Below, piece after piece: positions 22,711 through 33,891 of a stretch of DNA of 64,000 nucleotides. The translations under genes were made by a program, and so were the position numbers. The stretch's first letter is position 1; each line of letters starts with the position of its first letter. Below the pieces are notes generated by a model. That model was given only the letters and a program-made list of their open reading frames with translations, did not search any database and had not been told where the DNA came from. The stretch is from Cedecea lapagei (lineage in GTDB: Bacteria > Pseudomonadota > Gammaproteobacteria > Enterobacterales > Enterobacteriaceae), in NCBI RefSeq assembly GCF_900635955.1, contig NZ_LR134201.1, forward strand, positions 3,720,001 to 3,784,000, read 5' to 3'.

Positions 22711-23855
22711 TGGGCAAGCTCCAGCACGGCATCAGCCGCCTGTTTGTCCGCGTTGCAGCGGATCTGCTGATGCAAATCCCGGAAGGTATCGTGCATTTGA
22801 TGGCTTACCGCGCCGTCTTCCAGCAGCGGCTCCAACGCACAGGCAAGCCCGATCGGCTCACACTCATTTTGCAGCAGCTCTTTAACCAGTTCGCGCCCCG
22901 CCAGCAGATTCGGCAGGGAAACGTAGTCGGTTTTCACCAGGCGCTTCGCCAGCCAGAAGGTGAACGGCTTCATGCGGTAGCCGACAACCATCGGGCATTT
23001 CGCCAGCATACACTCAAGCGCTGCGGTACCAGAGGCCAGAAGCGCTGCGTCGCTGGCAATCATCGCTTCGCGGGCTTTACCATCCAGCAGATGGACCTGC
23101 AGCTCCGGGGCAATTTCAGCCTTAATTTTTTCAAACTGCTCGCGGCGCTTAGCGTTGACCAGCGGCACTACAACTTCCAGCGCCGGCCAGCGCTTGCGCA
23201 GCAGCTGAGCGGTTCTCAGGAAGTCCGCGCTGAGCATTTCGACCTCAGCGCCACGGCTGCCGGGCAGCAGCGCAAGGCATTTTGCCTCAGGGGCAATGCC
23301 CAGCGTTGCGCGAGCGGCATTTTTATCCGGATCGAGCGGCATGGCATCTGCCATGGTATGCCCGATAAAACGACACGGGACGTTAAACCGGTCGTAAAAC
23401 GCTTTTTCGAAAGGCAGAAAAGCCAGCACCAGATCGGTCGCTCTGCCAATTTTGAAAACGCGTTTTTGTCGCCATGCCCAGACGGACGGGCTGACGTAGT
23501 GGATCGTGCGAATCCCCTGCTTCTTGAGATTGCCTTCAAGGGTAATGTTGAAGTCCGGCGCGTCGATACCGACAAACACATCCGGCTGCAGCTCGGTGAA
23601 GCGCCTGGTGAGATCGCTGCGAATGTGCAGCAGGCGGCGTAAGCGGCCAAGCACTTCAACAATGCCCATCACCGCAAGCTCTTCCATCTCATACCAGGCT
23701 TCACAGCCTTCAGCCTGCATCAGCGGGCCGGCAACGCCAACGAAGCGCGCATCAGGCACGCGGGCCTTCAGCTCGCGAATCAGCCCGGCACCAAGAATAT
23801 CGCCGGAAGTTTCTCCGGCGACCAGGGCAATCGTGAGGGGACGATCGGGCTTCAT
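22707..23855 (-). CDS. lpxB: Lipid-A-disaccharide synthase
   Basis: LpxB (GT19) joins UDP-diacylglucosamine and lipid X into the lipid A disaccharide at the inner membrane. The 382-aa product equals E. coli. It has [17 protein letters not shown] at the N-terminus, [14 protein letters not shown] in the middle and [10 protein letters not shown] in the nucleotide-binding half. The start directly abuts the lpxA stop. Confidence 0.97.
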   Translation of the reverse strand: MKPDRPLTIALVAGETSGDILGAGLIRELKARVPDARFVGVAGPLMQAEGCEAWYEMEELAVMGIVEVLGRLRRLLHIRSDLTRRFTELQPDVFVGIDAPDFNITLEGNLKKQGIRTIHYVSPSVWAWRQKRVFKIGRATDLVLAFLPFEKAFYDRFNVPCRFIGHTMADAMPLDPDKNAARATLGIAPEAKCLALLPGSRGAEVEMLSADFLRTAQLLRKRWPALEVVVPLVNAKRREQFEKIKAEIAPELQVHLLDGKAREAMIASDAALLASGTAALECMLAKCPMVVGYRMKPFTFWLAKRLVKTDYVSLPNLLAGRELVKELLQNECEPIGLACALEPLLEDGAVSHQMHDTFRDLHQQIRCNADKQAADAVLELAQ

Positions 23856-24644
23856 TTAGCGAATCAAACCGCGGGTTGAGCGCGCAAAGAATTCAACAAA
23901 TGCGTTCACTTCCGGATGCTGAGCTGCAATTTCAGCAATTTCCGGCTTCGCCTCTTCAAGCGTTTTGCCGCTGCGATAGAGGATCTTGTAGGCGTTACGA
24001 ATTGCATGCAGCGCCTCTTTGCTGAAACCACGACGCTTCAGGCCTTCGATGTTCACGCCAAACGGTGTCGCATGGTTGCCCTGCGCGATAACGTAAGGTG
24101 GAACATCCTGTGCTACGCCGGAACAGCCGCCAACCATAACGTGAGCGCCGATGATGCAGAACTGATGCACCGCGGTCATCCCACCGATGATGGCGTGATC
24201 CCCAATCTGTACGTGACCTGCGAGCGTTGCGTTGTTCGCCAGGATAACGCGATCGCCAATCTGGCAATCATGCGCAACGTGCGCATTGATCATCAGCAGG
24301 TTATCGCTTCCCACCTTCGTTAATCCAGCATCTTGCACCGTACCGCGATGGATGGTGACGCTTTCGCGAATGCGGTTGCGATCGCCAATTTCCACGCGCG
24401 TAGGCTCGCCCGCATATTTCAGATCCTGGTTAGCTTCACCGATAGACGCGAACTGGTAAATCTGGTTATCACGGCCAATTTTGGTATGACCGTTTGCGAC
24501 AACGTGGGATTTCAGTACCGTGCCTTCGCCGATTTCAACGTTTGGACCTACGAGACAAAATGGGCCAATGTGGACGTTGGCGCCAATGACGGCCCCCTCT
24601 TCCACGATAGCGGTTGGATGAATAAAGGCGGACTTATCAATCAC
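23856..24644 (-). CDS. lpxA: UDP-N-acetylglucosamine acyltransferase
   Basis: LpxA catalyses the first step of lipid A synthesis, 3-O-acylation of UDP-GlcNAc from (R)-3-hydroxymyristoyl-ACP. The 262-aa trimeric left-handed beta-helix has many hexapeptide repeats. The catalytic His lies in [10 protein letters not shown] (H125 in E. coli). The C-terminus is a helical ACP-binding domain. The start codon is GTG, as in E. coli. It follows fabZ by 3 bp, so acyl-ACP supply and use are encoded together. Confidence 0.97.
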   Translation of the reverse strand: MIDKSAFIHPTAIVEEGAVIGANVHIGPFCLVGPNVEIGEGTVLKSHVVANGHTKIGRDNQIYQFASIGEANQDLKYAGEPTRVEIGDRNRIRESVTIHRGTVQDAGLTKVGSDNLLMINAHVAHDCQIGDRVILANNATLAGHVQIGDHAIIGGMTAVHQFCIIGAHVMVGGCSGVAQDVPPYVIAQGNHATPFGVNIEGLKRRGFSKEALHAIRNAYKILYRSGKTLEEAKPEIAEIAAQHPEVNAFVEFFARSTRGLIR

Positions 24645-24647
24645 GTA

Positions 24648-25103
24648 TTATGCCTCCCGGCTGCGTGCGCACATCATTGTTGCTTCGCAGACAATTTTTC
24701 CGTCAACGGTTGCAACGCCTTTGAAACGCGTCAAACCACGACGAGTCTTCTCAAAGGTCACTTCCATAACCATCTGGTCACCTGGCACGACAGGACGCTT
24801 AAAGCGCGCTTCATCGATACCGGCAAAGTAATACAGCTCGCCCGGCTCAAGTTTACCGACGCTTTTAAACGCCAGAATACCGGTGGCCTGCGCCATGGCT
24901 TCCAGGATCAGCACGCCCGGGAAAATCGGTTTGCCAGGGAAGTGGCCCTGGAAAAACGGCTCATTTACAGATACATTTTTTACTGCGCGCAGAAAACGAC
25001 CTTCTTCAAAATCCAGCACGCGGTCAACCAGCAAGAACGGATAACGGTGCGGCAGAAGCTCTAAAATCTCTTCAATGTGCAGAGTATGAGTGTCAGTTGT
25101 CAA
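24648..25103 (-). CDS. fabZ: 3-hydroxyacyl-ACP dehydratase FabZ
   Basis: FabZ dehydrates 3-hydroxyacyl-ACP in fatty acid elongation and competes with LpxA for 3-hydroxymyristoyl-ACP. The hot-dog fold protein has 151 aa. Its active site [20 protein letters not shown] carries the His (about 54) and the Glu (about 68). The frame is open upstream to 25187. TTG at 25103 is chosen because it gives the conserved start [11 protein letters not shown], has an AGGAAGAG Shine-Dalgarno, and matches the E. coli TTG start and length. Confidence 0.95.
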   Translation of the reverse strand: MTTDTHTLHIEEILELLPHRYPFLLVDRVLDFEEGRFLRAVKNVSVNEPFFQGHFPGKPIFPGVLILEAMAQATGILAFKSVGKLEPGELYYFAGIDEARFKRPVVPGDQMVMEVTFEKTRRGLTRFKGVATVDGKIVCEATMMCARSREA

Positions 25104-25145
25104 AATACTCTTCCTGTCTAAATATTCTAAATGACAATAATAACA

Positions 25146-25179
25146 CGGCCTGCGGCTATCAAAGAAAGCCAGCAGGCCG
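25146..25179 (-). other. Strong hairpin in the lpxD-fabZ gap
   Basis: Stem CGGCCTGC+GGCT pairs with AGCC+GCAGGCCG: 12 bp with one bulged base and a 9-nt loop. In the transcript it is followed by TGTTATTATTG, a poor U-run. It sits in the 148-bp gap inside an otherwise tightly packed operon. It could be a partial terminator, an RNA-processing site or a leader structure for fabZ. Confidence 0.6.
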
Positions 25180-25251
25180 CAAATCAAAATGCGCGGCTCA
25201 CGCTTCAGTCCTCAGGGCCCGAAGCACGGCAGCGCAGGGAGCAGGCGACGA

Positions 25252-26277
25252 TCAGTCTTGTTGATTGACCTTACGTTCGACGGCTTTTAAGCGTTTGCTC
25301 ATCTCATCGATGTTCATCACCAGAGCAGCCGTTTTACGCCACGCCTTATTCGGCTGTAGCGGGATACCCGAGGAGTAGACTCCCGGCTCCGTGATCGGGC
25401 GCATCACCATGCCCATACCGGTCACGGTCACCTTGTCACAGATTTCCATATGGCCGTTGATCACGCTGGCGCCACCAATCATGCAGTAGCGGCCAATTTT
25501 CAGGCTGCCGGCCATGATAACGCCACCCGCAACCGCGGTATTGTCGCCAATCACAACGTTATGTGCAATCTGGCACTGGTTATCAATGATAACACCATTG
25601 CCGATAATCGTGTCATCAAGCGCGCCGCGATCGATGGTCGTACAGGCGCCAATCTCAACGCGATCGCCAATAATCACCCGGCCAAGTTGGGGGATTTTCA
25701 CCCAGTTGCCGCGATCGTTAGCGTAGCCGAAGCCGTCTGAACCAATCACCGTACTGGATTGAATCAGGCAGCCTGCGCCAATATCGATGTTGTGGTAAAT
25801 GGAGACATTCGCCCATAAACGGGTACCGGCACCGATTTTGGTATTTTTGCCGATGAAGCAGCCCGCGCCAATAACCACGTTATCGCCAAGCTCAACGCCG
25901 GACTCGATAACGGCGTTCGCGCCGACAGAAACATTTTTACCCAGCTTCGCCGTCGCGTCGATCGCCGCACTGGGGGCGATATCGCTGGCTGGCTGAGGCG
26001 TAGTATCAAGAATTTGTGCCATACGGGCATAGGTCAGGTAGGGATTCTTCACTACCAGCGCCGCGCTTTTAGCGTAAGGAAGGTCGGCTTCGGTCATCAC
26101 GACGGCAGAAGCCTGGCAGACGGCCAGTTGTTCACGATAACGAGGGTTAACCATGAAGGTGATATGGCCAGACTGGGCAGTTTGCATAGATGCAACGCCG
26201 GTGATGACGATATCGCCATCACCGTGCAACTCTGCATCCAACTGCTGGGCTAATTCAGCCAGTCGAATTGAAGACAT
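25252..26277 (-). CDS. lpxD: UDP-3-O-(3-hydroxymyristoyl)glucosamine N-acyltransferase
   Basis: LpxD performs the third step of lipid A synthesis, N-acylation of UDP-3-O-acyl-glucosamine. The 341-aa product equals E. coli. An N-terminal uridine-binding domain (about 1-100) precedes the hexapeptide-repeat beta-helix. The active-site His is in [15 protein letters not shown]-terminal helical extension ends [12 protein letters not shown]. It starts 3 bp after the skp stop. Confidence 0.97.
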   Translation of the reverse strand: MSSIRLAELAQQLDAELHGDGDIVITGVASMQTAQSGHITFMVNPRYREQLAVCQASAVVMTEADLPYAKSAALVVKNPYLTYARMAQILDTTPQPASDIAPSAAIDATAKLGKNVSVGANAVIESGVELGDNVVIGAGCFIGKNTKIGAGTRLWANVSIYHNIDIGAGCLIQSSTVIGSDGFGYANDRGNWVKIPQLGRVIIGDRVEIGACTTIDRGALDDTIIGNGVIIDNQCQIAHNVVIGDNTAVAGGVIMAGSLKIGRYCMIGGASVINGHMEICDKVTVTGMGMVMRPITEPGVYSSGIPLQPNKAWRKTAALVMNIDEMSKRLKAVERKVNQQD

Positions 26278-26280
26278 TAC

Positions 26281-26781
26281 TTATTTAACCTGTTTCAGTA
26301 CGTCTGCAGTGATGTCTTTCACGTCGTTACCTGCGTAAGCAACGGTGTTTGCATCAAGAACAACATCATAACCTTTGTCGTCTGCAACTTTCTTCACAGC
26401 GGCCTGGATACGAGTGACCAGCTTGCTGCGCTCTTCGTTGGAACGACGGTTGCGATCCTGCTCAAAAGCCTGTGCTTTTTCGGAAAACGACTGGCGCTGT
26501 GCCATCACGTCTTTTTCCATTTTGCTGCGATCTGAAGCTTTCATGGTTGAACCATCGCGCTGCAGGCGCTGCATTTTGGATTGCAGATCGTTTTCCATTC
26601 CCTGCAGTTCGCCGGCGCGGCCTTTGAACTCATTTTCCAGGGTTTTAGAAACACCGGTGTTTTGTGCGACCTGCTGGAACAGGTTGCCCATGTTGACTAC
26701 TGCGATGCTGGAGGCAGCCTGAGCGCCGGCTGAAGCAACCATAGCAATCCCGAGACCTGCGGCAACTAACCACTTTTTCAC
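26281..26781 (-). CDS. skp: Periplasmic chaperone Skp
   Basis: Skp is a jellyfish-shaped trimeric chaperone that carries unfolded outer-membrane proteins through the periplasm to BamA. The 166-aa precursor has signal peptide [21 protein letters not shown], a beta-strand trimer core (SSIAVVNMG) and a long coiled-coil arm rich in K, E, R and Q. The start is GTG at 26781, with SD AAGGAG. The upstream ATG at 26841 would add 20 residues before the signal peptide. It lies between bamA and lpxD, as in E. coli. Confidence 0.95.
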   Translation of the reverse strand: MKKWLVAAGLGIAMVASAGAQAASSIAVVNMGNLFQQVAQNTGVSKTLENEFKGRAGELQGMENDLQSKMQRLQRDGSTMKASDRSKMEKDVMAQRQSFSEKAQAFEQDRNRRSNEERSKLVTRIQAAVKKVADDKGYDVVLDANTVAYAGNDVKDITADVLKQVK

Positions 26782-26904
26782 TATAAACTCCTTACCATCC
26801 CATAGGTGTCCGAAGACACTGTTTTTTGCGAACACCCGCAAACTGACTAAGCGGTTAACGGGTGTAACGCCTCACTGCTGTTGCGGTCCATCGCACAGAA
26901 CAGA

Positions 26905-29310
26905 TTACCAGGTTTTACCAATGTTAAACTGGAACTGTTCTGCCTTGTCTCCATCATATTTCTTAAACGGCTGGGCATAAGAGAAGACCAGCGGCCCAAG
27001 AGGAGACATCCACTGCAATGCTATACCTGCAGACATACGAATATTACTTGGCGAACTGTAGTCAGGTATACCCGCTGCTCTGGTGTCAGCGGTGTTCTCC
27101 CATTTGGTATCCCAAACGGTACCTGCATCAGCAAACAGGGAAGTACGAACAGAGTTCGAGTACTTCTCACTCAGGAACGGCGTCGGGGTAATCAGCTCAA
27201 GGCTGGCCACGCCCATGGCGTTACCGCCCACCGCATCGTTCGAGTTACACAGGTTGCCGGTTGTACAGTTACGCTGATTCGGACCATAGTAAGCGGCTTT
27301 TGGACCGATGTTGTTCGACTGGAAACCACGCACGGTGCTTGAACCACCGGCATAGAAGTTCTCGTAGAACGGCAGCTCTTTGCCACCCAGACCATCGCCA
27401 TAACCCCAACGAGTACGACCCAGAACCACCCAGGTGTGATCGTCGTTAATCGGCACGTAGGTCGCCGTATCTAACGTCACTTTGTAGAACTCGTTATCAG
27501 AGCCTGGAATGGTTACTTTACCATTCAGGTTGACGCGAGAACCGTCCGTCGGGAAGTAACCACGGTCAAGGTTGTTGTATGTCCAACCATAGTTCAGAGT
27601 GAAGTCATCCGCCGAGAAACTGTTGCTGTTGGCGTTCAGAGTTGGGTTCTGGCCCACAGAATCCAGATAACGCCACATCGCTATCTGCGGTTGCATGTTC
27701 GACAGATCGTTGTGAACGTAGCCGACACCCAGACGCAGCGTGTTGTATTCGTTAACCGGGAAGCCCAGCGTCGTGTCTACACCGTAGCTCTTGTTGGTGT
27801 AGTCGGACAGATCCGCATCATCGGCCTTAAAGTCGTTGTAGAAGATACGGCCGCCGAGGCTAACGCCATCAACGGTGAAGTACGGATCGGTCGCCGACAG
27901 TTCCGCGTAGGTCTGGTAGTCGTTTTTGGTGCCGCTGATGCCGACAGAGTAGCCCGTACCCAGCCAGTTATCCTGCTGCACGCCGACCTGGAAGCTCACG
28001 CCGCTTTCAGTACCGTAGCCTACACCGAAGTTGAAGCTACCGGTGTTACGCTCTTTAACCTTATAGACAACGTCAACCTGATCCGGGCTGCCGGACACGC
28101 GCTGGGTATCCACATCGACGGTCTCGAAGTAGCCCAGACGGTTCAGACGCTCTTTACCGGCGTCTACCAGGTTGCTACCCAGCCATGCCCCTTCCATCTG
28201 ACGCATTTCGCGACGCAGAACGGAGTCTTTACTGGTGTCGTTACCTTCGAAGCGGATCTTGCGAACGTAGTAACGGTTACCGGAGTCCACGTTAACGTGG
28301 AGCTTAACGGTTTTGTCAGCGTCATTAATTTCTGGCTGAGTCTGGACGCGCGGATAGGCGTAACCATAGCGACCCAGCAGCTTCTTAATGTCGTCTTCCA
28401 TTTTCGTGACTTTGGTGCCGTTATACAGCTCACCCGGCTGCATTTTGGTCAGGCCTTCGATTTCCGCAGAATGGCCTGCCAGATTGCCCTTCACATCCAC
28501 GCCAGCAATCTTGTACTGCTCGCCTTCGGTGATGTTGATGGTCACGTAAATGCTTTTCTTGTCCGGCGTCAGGCTAACCTGCGTGGAGTCGATGTTGAAA
28601 CGCGCATAGCCGCGATCCAGATAGTAGCTACGCAGGGTTTCAAGGTCACCCGCCAGCTTCTGTTTCTGGTATTTGCGATCGCCCACAACGTTCCACCACG
28701 GCACTTCATCGCGCAGCTGGAAGCGGGAGATCAGCTCATCAGTGGTAAACGCATGGTTACCCACGATGTTGATCTGCTGGATTTTCGCGGAGACGCCTTC
28801 CTGGAAGACCAGCTTCAGGTCAACGCGGTTCCGCGGCAGCGGCGTGACGACAGCTTTAACGCTGGCGCTGTATTTACCGACGCTGTAGTAGAAGTCTTCC
28901 AGCCCTTTCTCGATGTCGCCCAGCGTCGTACGATCGAGGGATTCACCCACGCGCACGCCGGAGGCTTCAAGGTTCTGCTTGAGCATGTCATCTTTCACCG
29001 ACTTGTTGCCGGAGAAGGTGATGCTGGCAATCGTCGGGCGCTCTTTAACCTGCACCAGCAGCGTATTGCCATCACGCAGAACACGCACATCTTCAAAGTT
29101 GCCGGTGGCGAACAGTGAGCGGATTGTATTACTGATATCCTCGTCAGAGACGGTGTCGCCTACGCGCACCGGCATACTGAGGAGGGCCGCACCGACGGCG
29201 ACTCGCTGCAGGCCTTCGAAATGAATGTCTTTCACCACGAACCCGTCTGCACCGTATACGGTGGCGCTGCTAAACAGCAGCGACGCTATGAGGAGCTTTT
29301 TCATCGCCAT
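26905..29310 (-). CDS. bamA: Outer-membrane protein assembly factor BamA
   Basis: BamA is the essential core of the BAM complex, inserting beta-barrel proteins into the outer membrane. The 801-aa precursor (810 in E. coli) has a signal peptide cut near VYGA, five POTRA domains (about 22-420) and a 16-strand barrel. The conserved loop-6 motif is in [11 protein letters not shown] and the C-terminal strand ends FQFNIGKTW. The tip of the long extracellular loop is shorter than I recall for K-12. It keeps a cysteine pair, now spaced C-x5-C (CTTGNLC). Confidence 0.97.
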   Translation of the reverse strand: MAMKKLLIASLLFSSATVYGADGFVVKDIHFEGLQRVAVGAALLSMPVRVGDTVSDEDISNTIRSLFATGNFEDVRVLRDGNTLLVQVKERPTIASITFSGNKSVKDDMLKQNLEASGVRVGESLDRTTLGDIEKGLEDFYYSVGKYSASVKAVVTPLPRNRVDLKLVFQEGVSAKIQQINIVGNHAFTTDELISRFQLRDEVPWWNVVGDRKYQKQKLAGDLETLRSYYLDRGYARFNIDSTQVSLTPDKKSIYVTINITEGEQYKIAGVDVKGNLAGHSAEIEGLTKMQPGELYNGTKVTKMEDDIKKLLGRYGYAYPRVQTQPEINDADKTVKLHVNVDSGNRYYVRKIRFEGNDTSKDSVLRREMRQMEGAWLGSNLVDAGKERLNRLGYFETVDVDTQRVSGSPDQVDVVYKVKERNTGSFNFGVGYGTESGVSFQVGVQQDNWLGTGYSVGISGTKNDYQTYAELSATDPYFTVDGVSLGGRIFYNDFKADDADLSDYTNKSYGVDTTLGFPVNEYNTLRLGVGYVHNDLSNMQPQIAMWRYLDSVGQNPTLNANSNSFSADDFTLNYGWTYNNLDRGYFPTDGSRVNLNGKVTIPGSDNEFYKVTLDTATYVPINDDHTWVVLGRTRWGYGDGLGGKELPFYENFYAGGSSTVRGFQSNNIGPKAAYYGPNQRNCTTGNLCNSNDAVGGNAMGVASLELITPTPFLSEKYSNSVRTSLFADAGTVWDTKWENTADTRAAGIPDYSSPSNIRMSAGIALQWMSPLGPLVFSYAQPFKKYDGDKAEQFQFNIGKTW

Positions 29311-29343
29311 CGTTGTTATGCGTTCTTCCTAACCTAATTCTCT

Positions 29344-30696
29344 CTATAAACGAGAGAAATCATTGAAAAGTGCAAGCCCCATTAATAGCACCAGCAAGAT
29401 AGAGCCAATGCGATAACTGAAGTCCTGAACTCGCTCGGAAACCGGAGTGCCTTTCAGTTTCTCAACCGCCAAAAAGAGCAGGTGCCCACCGTCCAGGACG
29501 GGGAGTGGAAACAGATTAATAATCCCTAAGTTGACGCTGATAAGCGCCAGGAACATCAGGAAGTAGATTAAGCCGTATTCCGCCGACATACCTGCCCCTT
29601 GAGCTATGGAGATTGGCCCACTGAGGTTGTTCAGTTTTACATCACCGGTTATTAATTTCCCCAGCATGTTGACCGTCAGCTTCATCAGTTGCCAGGTTTT
29701 ATCCGTGGCTTCTGCTACAGCGGTAAACGGCCCATACTGACGCACTGTTTTGTACTCATCAGGCAGCGGGATAATCTTCGGTATCACCCCTGCAAACCCT
29801 TCAGCCTTCGCTTTACCCGGTTTTGTATCCGGTATCAGCGTCAAAGACAAGGGGCTACCCTGCCTTTCAATCTCTACGGTCAGCGCCTGCCCTGGGTTAT
29901 CACGCACCAGGTTAACAAACGCGCTCCACTGAAGAAGCGGCTGACCGTTGACTTTAACGATCCTGTCCCCGGCTTGCAAACCGGCCTTACTCGCCGCGGA
30001 CTGAGGCTGGACTTCATCCAGTACGTTTTCAATCTGCGGACCGCGAGGTCTGAACCCCAGTGATGTTATCGGATCCTGCTTATCAGGCTCAAACTGCCAG
30101 TGGCTCAGATCGAGGGTCACATCCCGGGTTTGATTCGTCCCAAACGGGGCATAGGAGACTCGGGCGCTCGCATCGCCAATCTTACCGATTAACGCTAAAC
30201 GAACAGCATCCCAATCAGGCGTTTCGATGCCATCAATCGCTTTTAGTTCCATACCGGCGCTAATTTGTGCTTCGGCGGCGATAGAGTTGGGGGTTATTTC
30301 ACCGATCACCGGACGCAGGCTGGGAATGCCAATGATAAACACCAGCCAGTAGGCAAAGATAGCGAAGATAAAGTTAGCGACAGGCCCTGCAGCAATAATG
30401 GCCGCTCGCTGAGAAACCGTTTTGTTATTGAACGCCGCATTGCGCATCTCCGGTAACACCGGCTCAACGCGCTCATCCAGCATTTTGACGTAGCCGCCCA
30501 GCGGGATCAGCGCAATCACAAACTCGGTTCCCTGACGGTCGGTACGGCGCCATAGCGCCTTACCAAAGCCAATGGAGAAGCGCTCCACGCGAACGCCACA
30601 GCGGCGAGCAACCCAAAAATGGCCAAACTCATGCACGGTAATTAAAACACCCAGTGCAACGATAAACGCAGCCAAATTCCAGAGTATGCTCAGCAT
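29344..30696 (-). CDS. rseP: Site-2 protease RseP
   Basis: RseP is an inner-membrane zinc metalloprotease that makes the second cut in RseA and so frees sigma-E. It also clears signal peptides. The 450-aa product has HEFGH at residues 22-26 in the first membrane helix, two tandem periplasmic PDZ domains (about 125-310) and the third metal-ligand motif PLPVLDGGH near the C-terminus. [11 protein letters not shown] at 30696 is the family start, and the frame upstream of it is not conserved. It precedes bamA. Confidence 0.96.
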   Translation of the reverse strand: MLSILWNLAAFIVALGVLITVHEFGHFWVARRCGVRVERFSIGFGKALWRRTDRQGTEFVIALIPLGGYVKMLDERVEPVLPEMRNAAFNNKTVSQRAAIIAAGPVANFIFAIFAYWLVFIIGIPSLRPVIGEITPNSIAAEAQISAGMELKAIDGIETPDWDAVRLALIGKIGDASARVSYAPFGTNQTRDVTLDLSHWQFEPDKQDPITSLGFRPRGPQIENVLDEVQPQSAASKAGLQAGDRIVKVNGQPLLQWSAFVNLVRDNPGQALTVEIERQGSPLSLTLIPDTKPGKAKAEGFAGVIPKIIPLPDEYKTVRQYGPFTAVAEATDKTWQLMKLTVNMLGKLITGDVKLNNLSGPISIAQGAGMSAEYGLIYFLMFLALISVNLGIINLFPLPVLDGGHLLFLAVEKLKGTPVSERVQDFSYRIGSILLVLLMGLALFNDFSRL

Positions 30697-30707
30697 AAAA
30701 CCTTCCG

Positions 30708-31565
30708 TTAAATCGTCCTGAATACCAGAAGCAGCAGACACGCAAACACCGGCACTGCCGCTGTCAGGCTGTCAATACGGTCTAGAATACCACCATGTCC
30801 CGGGATAAGGTGACCACTATCTTTAATCCCCGCTTCGCGCTTAAACATGCTCTCGGTTAAATCACCCAGAACGGAGGCCAGCGCGGCAACAATGGAACAG
30901 GTTAGCAGAACTGCAGGCGCAACGTTTAAATTAGCCCACATGCCAAACAGCACGGAAATGACGGCTGATGTCGCAAGACCGCCGATAAAGCCCTGCCACG
31001 TCTTGCCGGGGGAGACCTTTGGCGCAAGCTTATGCTTACCAAACATTTTCCCGAAGAGATAAGCGCCGGAATCCGCGCCCCACACCAGGAACATCACGTA
31101 CAACAGCCAGATTGAGCCGCTGTAGTGGTTAATATCGTAATGCCAGCTGCGCAAGGCCACCATGCCCCAGAAGAACGGCACAATGGTCAGCAGACCGAAA
31201 ATCAGGCGAATCGGTTTAGAATTGCGCCACAGCGCCGCCGAGGCCGGATAGAACAGAACCAGCAACAGCGCGGCCACCCACCAGGCCAGCGAGGCCCACA
31301 GGGAGATTTCGATTATCGGCAGGTGCACCGAATGCCGGTACTCCGGCAGCGAAATCAGCATCACCGCGAGCAGCAGACCACACAGAACGGCCAGCCAGAC
31401 GCGCTGTGAACGCGAGACAAAACCGGCCAGTTGACCCCACTCCCATGCCGCCAGCATACAAATCACCAGCGTAGCAATCGCAAATCCCGGTGGTGGAAGC
31501 CAAAACAGCGCCGCGATTACAATGGGAATCATAATAAACGCGGAAATCAGGCGATACTTCAGCAA
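30708..31565 (-). CDS. cdsA: Phosphatidate cytidylyltransferase
   Basis: CdsA makes CDP-diacylglycerol from phosphatidic acid and CTP, the branch point of phospholipid synthesis. The 285-aa polytopic membrane protein carries the family signature near the C-terminus ([20 protein letters not shown] and [11 protein letters not shown]), with the metal-binding [11 protein letters not shown] before it. The start codon is TTG (TTGCTGAAG), which gives the E. coli N-terminus [10 protein letters not shown] and its length. Confidence 0.96.
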   Translation of the reverse strand: MLKYRLISAFIMIPIVIAALFWLPPPGFAIATLVICMLAAWEWGQLAGFVSRSQRVWLAVLCGLLLAVMLISLPEYRHSVHLPIIEISLWASLAWWVAALLLVLFYPASAALWRNSKPIRLIFGLLTIVPFFWGMVALRSWHYDINHYSGSIWLLYVMFLVWGADSGAYLFGKMFGKHKLAPKVSPGKTWQGFIGGLATSAVISVLFGMWANLNVAPAVLLTCSIVAALASVLGDLTESMFKREAGIKDSGHLIPGHGGILDRIDSLTAAVPVFACLLLLVFRTI

Positions 31566-31583
31566 AAGTGACCCCCAACAGGC

Positions 31584-32336
31584 TTATTCACCACCAGGTG
31601 CTGTGCCACCAAAACGACGCTCTCGGTTTGCAAAAGCATTTAGCGCACCTTCAAAGTCTTGTTCATCGAAATCAGGCCAAAGAACATCGGTAAAATAAAG
31701 TTCCGCATAGGCAATCTGCCAGATGAGGAAATTACTGATGCGATGCTCTCCCCCTGTCCTAATTACTAAATCTACGGGAGCCAGTTCATGCATGCAGATC
31801 TGCTGACCGAGCAGCTCTTCATCTATCTGATCCGGGCGCAATAAGCCTTCCTGCACCTGCGACGCAAGCTGTCGCACTCCCTGAATAATATCCCAACGCC
31901 CGCCATAATTCGCGGCGATATTCAGCGTCAGCCCAGTATTCTCACTGGTTAATGCTTCAGCTTTTTTGATTCGTTCTTGCAGACGGAGGTTAAATCGGCT
32001 GGTATCGCCGATGATTCGCAGGCGAACATTATGGCGGTGCAGGCTTTTCACCTCACTGTCTAATGCCCAGACGAACAGCTCCATCAAGGCGGTCACTTCC
32101 TGAGCCGGACGGTTCCAGTTCTCGCTGCTAAAAGCGTAAAGCGTCAGCGCATCGATGCCGTGATTCGCTGCAAAGGTGACAGCGCGGCGTACCGATTTTG
32201 CTCCCGCTTTATGACCGAAAACCCTCATTTTTCCCTGACGCTTAGCCCAACGGCCATTGCCATCCATAATGATGGCAACATGGCGTGCGCCATGCGGGGT
32301 GACGGATTCGCTTAATTGTTGATTAGCAGACAACAT
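31584..32336 (-). CDS. uppS: Undecaprenyl diphosphate synthase
   Basis: This cis-prenyltransferase (also ispU) adds eight isoprene units to FPP, giving the C55 lipid carrier for peptidoglycan and O-antigen. The product is 250 aa. Its signature HVAIIMDGNGRWAKRQGK holds the catalytic Asp, and VDLVIRTGGEHRISNFLIWQ is the conserved C-terminal motif. The frame is open to 32429, but ATG at 32336 (MLSANQQLSE) matches the E. coli start. Confidence 0.95.
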   Translation of the reverse strand: MLSANQQLSESVTPHGARHVAIIMDGNGRWAKRQGKMRVFGHKAGAKSVRRAVTFAANHGIDALTLYAFSSENWNRPAQEVTALMELFVWALDSEVKSLHRHNVRLRIIGDTSRFNLRLQERIKKAEALTSENTGLTLNIAANYGGRWDIIQGVRQLASQVQEGLLRPDQIDEELLGQQICMHELAPVDLVIRTGGEHRISNFLIWQIAYAELYFTDVLWPDFDEQDFEGALNAFANRERRFGGTAPGGE

Positions 32337-32395
32337 AACGCGTAATGATTCCCTGAAAAAAATTAAGCGGTACTCAGGAATACTGAAGCCTGGTG

Positions 32396-32425
32396 CACAA
32401 AAAAGCCGTGTTGTGACACGGCTTT
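32396..32425 (-). terminator. Terminator after dxr
   Basis: A 10-bp perfect stem AAAGCCGTGT / ACACGGCTTT (32402-32425) has a 4-nt loop. On the minus strand it is followed by TTTTTTGTGC. It lies in the 186-bp gap between dxr and uppS, so transcription of uppS onwards may need its own promoter or read-through. Confidence 0.82.
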
Positions 32426-32522
32426 CCACTTAGCGCTCAGTCACATCTGGCGATTAAGTGGCGCAGACTATATCACTGAAGCACAAAGCGAACAAATGGC
32501 GGTACTTCGGCCGCATGAATTA

Positions 32523-33722
32523 TCACCGGCTTGCGAGGTGCATCACTTGTTTTTTGGCGATTTCACGAGCGATTGCATCCACACGCAGCACTTCGTCGAC
32601 GCTTTGCGGTTCGGTTAAATTCATTTGCTCAAGCACGCTGCGGTTTAGCACCGCGATATCGGTAAACCTGACCTGCTGATTCAGGAAGGCCTCAACGACC
32701 ACTTCATTTGCCGCATTAAGCGCGGTAGTCGCCGCCTGCCCTTGCGCGCTCGCATCGATGGCTAACTTCAGGCATGGATAGCGTTCGAAGTCAGGCTCCA
32801 TAAAGGTCAGCGAGCCGATTTTGCAGAAATCGAGCGCCGCCACACCGGACTCAACGCGCGCAGGATAGGCCATAGCGTGTGCGATAGGCGTGCGCATATC
32901 AGGCGCACCAAGCTGAGCAAGTACGCTGCCGTCACGGTAACGGACCATCGAGTGAATAACCGACTGAGGATGAATCAGCACTTCCATCTGGGCGGCAGAA
33001 GCGTTGAACAGCCAACGAGCTTCAATGTATTCGAGACCTTTATTCATCATGGTGGCCGAATCGACGGAAATCTTACGCCCCATCGACCAGTTCGGGTGGC
33101 TGCAGGCCTGATCGGGCGTCATCGCCGCGAGGTCCGCGTAAGCCGTATCCCGGAATGGGCCACCCGACCCGGTGAGAATAATCGACGATACGCCGTTATC
33201 CTCGAGGCTAGCATATCCCAGGTTTTGCTGAATTGTTTCTGGCAAACTCTGAAAAATAGCGTTGTGTTCGCTGTCAATCGGCAACAATTGCGCTTTGCTG
33301 CGCGCAACGGCTTCCATAAACAGACGCCCACAGGTGATCAGCGACTCTTTATTGGCGAGCAGCACCTGCTTGCCCGCAGAAATGGCGGCCAGAGTAGACG
33401 GCAAACCTGCCACGCCAACGATAGCCGCCATCACCTGATCCACTTCATTGAGCGACGCGACTTCACAGGCGGCCTGCTCGCCAGCCAGCACCTCGGTTTT
33501 ACTCCCCTGCTCTTTCAGAGCACGACGAACTTCCGCAGCCGCTGACTCGCTGGCCATCACCGCAAACTTCGGAGAGAACGCCAGACATTGCTCGACCATC
33601 TTCCCGACGTTGTTACCCGCCACCAGCGCGGTAACGGCAAATTTTTCAGGATTATGACGAACGACGTTCAGCGTGCTGACGCCAATAGAGCCGGTGGATC
33701 CAAGAATAGTGAGCTGCTTCAT
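32523..33722 (-). CDS. dxr: 1-deoxy-D-xylulose 5-phosphate reductoisomerase
   Basis: Dxr is the NADPH- and metal-dependent enzyme making MEP, the committed step of the non-mevalonate isoprenoid pathway. The 399-aa product (398 in E. coli) begins with the nucleotide-binding [16 protein letters not shown]. It has [16 protein letters not shown] (metal and substrate site) and the flexible loop [19 protein letters not shown]. Two isoprenoid genes, dxr and uppS, are neighbours here. Confidence 0.97.
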   Translation of the reverse strand: MKQLTILGSTGSIGVSTLNVVRHNPEKFAVTALVAGNNVGKMVEQCLAFSPKFAVMASESAAAEVRRALKEQGSKTEVLAGEQAACEVASLNEVDQVMAAIVGVAGLPSTLAAISAGKQVLLANKESLITCGRLFMEAVARSKAQLLPIDSEHNAIFQSLPETIQQNLGYASLEDNGVSSIILTGSGGPFRDTAYADLAAMTPDQACSHPNWSMGRKISVDSATMMNKGLEYIEARWLFNASAAQMEVLIHPQSVIHSMVRYRDGSVLAQLGAPDMRTPIAHAMAYPARVESGVAALDFCKIGSLTFMEPDFERYPCLKLAIDASAQGQAATTALNAANEVVVEAFLNQQVRFTDIAVLNRSVLEQMNLTEPQSVDEVLRVDAIAREIAKKQVMHLASR

Positions 33723-33809
33723 GAGGTACTCAAGGTCATAAAATGAGGGGTTAATGGCGCATTAGTTTGCGGCGCAAGGCGCCGGTTGTCCATGCCTTTG
33801 CTCTGTGTT

Positions 33810-33870
33810 TTATAAAGCAAAACGCCGCCAGCAAACGCTTCGCGGTACGCGAGGGCTTACTGAACGGCGT
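33810..33870 (-). terminator. Possible terminator after frr
   Basis: On the minus strand, ACGCCG (with CAG) pairs with (CTG) CGGCGT and encloses a second hairpin, TCGCG-TAC-CGCGA. TTTTGCTTTATAAAA follows. The structure is branched and therefore less certain than the others in the window. Confidence 0.4.
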
Positions 33871-33891
33871 ATTTTCCACAAAAGCGGTGGA

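Noticed and set aside
27691..29118. 475-codon open frame opposite bamA
   Set aside because: Reverse-frame artefact of bamA, V/H/R-rich and without start-site signals.
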